A stretch of 64,000 nucleotides of DNA. It comes from Vespa crabro (Eukaryota; Arthropoda; Insecta; Hymenoptera; Vespidae). Location: assembly GCF_910589235.1 (NCBI RefSeq), contig NW_025813595.1, positions 3,410,001 to 3,474,000 of the forward strand, given 5' to 3'. Below are positions 59,296-64,000 of this stretch, in pieces (the stretch's first letter is position 1; each line of letters starts with the position of its first letter). Made by a program: the position numbers and the translations under genes. The notes beneath the pieces are model-generated. The model worked only from the letters and a program-made list of their open reading frames with translations. It had not been told where the DNA came from and did not search any database.

Positions 59296-59720
59296 TTATA
59301 ATAATAATAATATAGATAATAACAATAATAACGATAATAATAATATTAATAATAACAATAAAAACAATAAGATCGATAATAAGCATAATAATAAATACGT
59401 TAAATAAGATAATATCGATAATAATATTAACAATATTAATGGTAATATGGATTATAATTATAACAATATTAACGATAATATCGATAATAATAATAACATA
59501 TTAACGATAATATCTATAAAAATAATAATAATAATAATAACGATAATAATGATAATAACGATATTAGTAATATTAATAATAAAGATAATTACGATAATAA
59601 CGATAATAATAATTACAATAATAACGATAATAACGAAAATAACGATAATAATAATAACAATAATAACGATAATAACGATAATCACGATAATAATAATTAC
59701 AATTATAACGGTAATAACGA
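58683..59720 (+). repeat. Dispersed block H-I-J, short copy
   Basis: AACGATCATAGCGTTAATAA (58,683), AATAATAAAGACAGTAACAA (near 58,893), GATTATAACGAAAATAATAA (near 59,137) and AAATACGTTAAATAAGATAA (59,393) occur in the same order as at 23,867-26,300. The I part is nearly identical over about 120 bp. Module A follows at 59,827. Confidence 0.6.
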
Positions 59721-59826
59721 CAATAATAATAGTTATATTAACAATAATAACAATAATAATGATAATAACGATAATAACGATAGAAATAATAATAACGACA
59801 TTAATAACTATAATAAATATAATAAT

Positions 59827-60214
59827 GATATGGTATTGACGATAATGGCGACAATATTAGTAATAGTAATAACGATAATAACCATAATAACAGCAATAAA
59901 ATTAATAATAATAAAGATAATAACGATATTATCGAAAATAAAGATAAAAGCTATAAAAATAATACTAATAAGAACAATAACAACGATATTAACGATAATA
60001 AAAATAATAACAGTAACGATAATACGACAATAATAATAACAACAATAAAAATGATAATAACAATAACAACAATAATAAGGTTAATAACTATATTAACTAT
60101 ATCAATAATAACGGAAATAACATTAATTTCGAAATTAATTATAGCAGCAATAAAGATAATAACGATAATAATAATAATAATAACGACCTTAATAACTATA
60201 ATAAATATAATAAC
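59827..60214 (+). repeat. Module A, copy 7
   Basis: A 388-bp unit opens GATATGGTATTGACG and ends at the next signature at 60,215. It keeps ACAGCAATAAAATTAATAA, AAAGATAAAAGCTATAAAAA, AAGAACAATAACAACG, CAGTAACGATAATACGACAA and ATTAATTTCGA (295 bp after the signature). Confidence 0.7.
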
Positions 60215-60275
60215 GATATGGTATTAACGGTAAAAACGACAATAGTGGTAATAGTAATAACAATAATAACGATAA
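60215..60275 (+). repeat. Module A, partial copy 8
   Basis: A further signature, GATATGGTATTAACGGTAAA, with ACGACAATAGTGGTAATAGT is recognisable for about 60 bp before the text changes to TCTACTTGATAAACTATAAA. It marks the truncated start of another unit. Confidence 0.5.
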
Positions 60276-62839
60276 TATCTACTTGATAAACTATAAAAAT
60301 AATATTAATAATAATAATAAAAGTAAAAACGGTAATACCGATAATAACAATGATACTAATAATAACTGTAATAAGGATAATAACTATAATAATATTAATC
60401 ATAATAAAGTTAACAAGGATAATAACGATAACAATTACAAAAGAGATAATAACGATAATAACAATTATAATTATAATAACGATATTAATATTTATAATAA
60501 TAACATTAATACTGATAATAAGGATAATAACTATAATAATAATAGTAATAATAACAATAATAACTCTAATAACGTTAAAAGCGATAATAAGATTATTAAC
60601 GATAAAAACGATAATTATAAAACCATATTAATAATAATAACGATGTTATCAATGATATCAATAACGATAATAACGATAATATCGGTAATAATGATAATAT
60701 AATTAACGTTAACATCGATACTATTAATAATAATAATAACAATAATGACGATAATAAAAATAATAACTACAATAATAATAACGAAAATAACGATAATAAC
60801 GATATTAATGATAATAATAATAATACCAATAACGACAATAACCATAATAACGATAACAAAGGTAATAATAATAATAATAATAAAAATAATAGTAATAATA
60901 ATAACGTTAATTACGTTAATTACAATAATAATATTAGTAATTAAAACAATAATAGTAATAATAACGATAATAATAAAAACGTTTATATCGATAATTTCAA
61001 TTAAAATAATAACAATATTAACAATTATATCGACAAAAATAATAACAATAATAACAATTTTAAAAATAATATTCATAATAACCATAATAATAACATTATT
61101 ATTAATACCAATAATATTGATAAAAACGATAATAATAATAATATCGATTATAATAACAACGATAATACCGATAATAGTAGTAATAATAATAACGATAATG
61201 ACTATATTTAGGATAATAATAAAAACAATAATAGAGATAAGAACGATATTATCTACAATAACAATATTAATAATAACGATAATAACTAAAATAACGATGT
61301 AATGATAATAATAACAATAATATTAACAATAATATTGATAATAATAATAAGAATAAAAGCAATAATAACGATAATAAAGATAATAACGATAATAATGATA
61401 ACGATATTAACGATAATAGTAATAATAATAATATCAAAAATAACAATAATTACGATAATGACTATAATAACAATAATAATAATTACGATAATGGTGATGA
61501 TAATAATATCTATAATAACGTTAATAACGATAACAATATTAACAAAAATATCAATAAAAACTATAATAACTATAATAACAAAAATAATATTAACAATAAT
61601 AACGATAATAACTATATTAAAAATAACAATAATCTACGATAACTTAGATAAAAACAACAACAATAAAAGGAAAAATAACAAAAATAAGGATAATAACGAT
61701 AATAGCGTCAATAATAAATATAATAACGATAATAACAATAATAATAATAACGATAATATCGATAATAACATTAATAATACTAGCAGTAATAACTATTTTA
61801 ACAGTATTAACTATATTTAAGAAATCAGTAGTAACGATAGTATCGTTAATAATCATCATAATAACGATTATAACGAAAATGACGAGAATAACGAAAATAA
61901 TAATAAAATTAATAACGATAATTACGTTAATAACGAAAATAATATCAGCATTAATATCGATAATAACGATAATAATAATAATAAGAACAATTACAACATT
62001 AAGGATAATAACGAAAATAACGATAATACTAATAAAGATGACAACAATAAAAACAATAATATTAATATTAATAATAACGAAAATAAGGATAATAACGATA
62101 ACAACGATAATATTAATATTAAATATCAAGATAATAACCATATTAACTTTAATAACGATACAAACGACAGTAGCAATAAAAATAATAATAATAATATCGA
62201 AAATAAGGATAATAACGATTTCAACGATAATAATAATAACAACAAAAAGGATAATAAAAATAATAAAGATAAAGTAAATAAGGATAATAACGATGACAAT
62301 GATAATAATAATAACAATACTAAAGTAATAACAATAATAACGATTATAAGGATTATATCAATAACGATAATAGTAATAATAATGAGAAGTAATGAAGATA
62401 AAACGATAAAAATGATAATAACTATAATAACAAATATAATAACGATAATAATAATAACAATAATAACGATAAAAACGATATAAACGATAACAACAGTAAT
62501 AATAATGATAATAACTATACTGATAGTAATAACAATAACAATAATAACGATTATAACAATAATTATAGAAAGAATAATAACGATAATAATAATAATGACG
62601 TTAATAATAATAATAATATTAGAGATATTAACGATAATAAAAACAATAATAATTATAACAATAATAATAATAATAATAGTACCCATAATAACGATAATAT
62701 CGATAATAACGATAGTAATAATAGCGATAATGACGACAATAATAAAAATAATAACGATAATAACGATAATTACGATATAAGGATAATAATAAAAGTAATA
62801 ATAACAATATTAAAAATAATGAGTATAATAACGATAAAA

Positions 62840-63095
62840 ATATTATGATAGTAGTAATAATGAAAGTAATAAAAATTATAGCCATAAAAACGATTTTAAC
62901 GATAATAATTATGACGATATTTATGATAATATCGATATTAATAATTGTAATAATAACAATAATAACGATTATAACGATAATAACGATAATAATGATAATA
63001 ACGATAATAATTATATTACTAAAAGGAACAATAATAACGATATTAACGAAAATATTAGTAACAATTGTAACGTTAACAACGTCAATAAACATTAT
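62840..63095 (+). repeat. Dispersed module L, matching the left end of the window
   Basis: AAAAGGAACAATAATAACGA at 63,020 leads into GATATTAACGAAAATATTAG and AACAATTGTAACGTTAACAA, matching 1,622-1,690 at an offset of 61,399 bp. The upstream part (GCCATAAAAACGATTTTAACGATAATAA, about 62,880) matches about 14,734 instead, so this block joins two separately placed pieces. Confidence 0.5.
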
Positions 63096-64000
63096 AATAA
63101 TAATAATAATAACAAAAGTAAAGATAACAATAATGACAATAATGGCTATAATATCGATTATAATAATACCGATAATATCGTTATTAACGATAATAATAAT
63201 AATATTAATAACGATATTAAAAATAATTTCAATAATAACAATAATAATAGTAGAAATAATAACAATAATAACGAAAATAAAGATAACAATACTATTATTA
63301 ACGATAACAATGATAATATTAATATAAATAATAACGATAATACCGATAATAACGATTATAACGGTAGTAGCGATAATAAATAAAATAACGAAATAATAAT
63401 AATAATAACAATAATAATAATAATAATAATAAAAAATAATAATGACGATAACAACGATAATAACATTAATAATATCTGTAATAATAACAATAATATCAAT
63501 AATTACGATAATAACGATAATAATAATAACAATAATATCGATAATATCGATAATTATAATAATAATATTAACGATAATTACGATAATAATGATAACAAAA
63601 TTAATAATAATAAAGATAATAACAATATTAACGATAATACCGATAATAACGATAATAAAAATTATAATTGTAATAACAATAATAAAGATAATGAAGAGAA
63701 TAACGGTAATAACGATAATAACTATAATAATAATAATAACGAAAATGATAGCAACGATATCATTTATGATATCAACGATAGTAATAATAATAATAATATG
63801 AATGATAACGAAAATAAAGATAATAACGATAATAATAATTATAATAATTTCAATAATAATAACGTAAATTACAATAATAACGATAATAATAATAGTAATT
63901 ATAAAAATAATAGCAATAATAACAATAATAAAGATAATAATATATACGATTTTAACGACAATAGTAATAATAATAATAACGATAATAAATATAATAACGA

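Larger units (their letters stand above)
50083..64000 (+). repeat. Decayed trinucleotide array, right part
   Basis: The same AAT/AAC/GAT array continues in + orientation from the 5' edge of the retroelement to the end of the window, so the element sits inside it. Recognisable modules B, D, F-G, H-I-J and A follow one another between 53.8 and 60.3 kb, and the remainder is featureless array. Long frames such as 50,391-51,332 (Asn/Asp) and 50,487-51,314 on the minus strand (Ile/Val) have no domain. No gene, RNA gene or other insertion was seen. Confidence 0.95.

Noticed and set aside
1..64000. CRISPR array or phage-type direct repeats
   Set aside because: The repeats are simple-sequence derived, without uniform spacers or cas genes, and the retroelement points to an arthropod genome.
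1..64000. Asn-rich protein genes of a Dictyostelium- or Plasmodium-like AT-rich genome
   Set aside because: No non-repetitive coding flanks are present, phase shifts are frequent, and the only recognisable coding remnant is an R1-like element typical of arthropods.
1..64000. Telomeric repeats (TTAGG type) or a chromosome end
   Set aside because: No TTAGG/CCTAA tract was seen, and the array unit is different.

Overview
The window is almost entirely a non-coding, head-to-tail array of a decayed trinucleotide repeat. On the + strand it is built from AAT, AAC, GAT and ATT steps, typically reading GATAATAACGATAATAAC, from base 1 to about 48,820 and again from about 50,083 to the end. I find no intact protein-coding gene, tRNA, rRNA, CRISPR array or operon. 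The long open frames on both strands follow from the composition. Read in phase, AAY/GAY steps give Asn/Asp. One base over they give Ile/Thr, and on the minus strand Ile/Val or Leu/Ser, so stops are rare in most frames.

One island of ordinary-complexity DNA interrupts the array at about 48,821-50,082. Read on the minus strand it is a dead, 5'-truncated and twice internally deleted non-LTR retrotransposon resembling the R1 clade. In order it holds the start of an apurinic-type endonuclease domain, the late part of a reverse transcriptase, the C-terminal Cys/His region of ORF2, a 3' UTR and an A-rich tail. R1-type elements are arthropod elements, so the host is most likely an insect. A hymenopteran is my guess from the protein flavour, not something the sequence proves.

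The array is not structureless. About 412 bp (39,030-39,441) lie in inverted orientation. A 1,230-bp segment is tandemly duplicated (43,591-44,820 and 44,821-46,050) with only five substitutions and two 3-bp length changes seen. Scattered longer modules recur kilobases apart in the same orientation, including a ~390-bp unit marked by GATATGGTATTAACG (from 13,819; 14,209; 19,278; 19,668; 23,230; 59,827; 60,215) and others at 18-44 kb spacings. Several modules recur in similar order near 10.6-14.4 kb, 34.4-40.3 kb and 53.9-60.3 kb, which suggests repeated segmental duplication or unequal exchange. Pure (AAT)n runs of 14-25 units and short tandem duplications (24, 33, 42 and 51 bp periods) show continuing slippage.

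All similarities were found by reading. Distances are counted from the printed coordinates, and percent identities for the dispersed modules were not computed. No genes work together here. The interest lies in the satellite's architecture and in the retroelement caught inside it.
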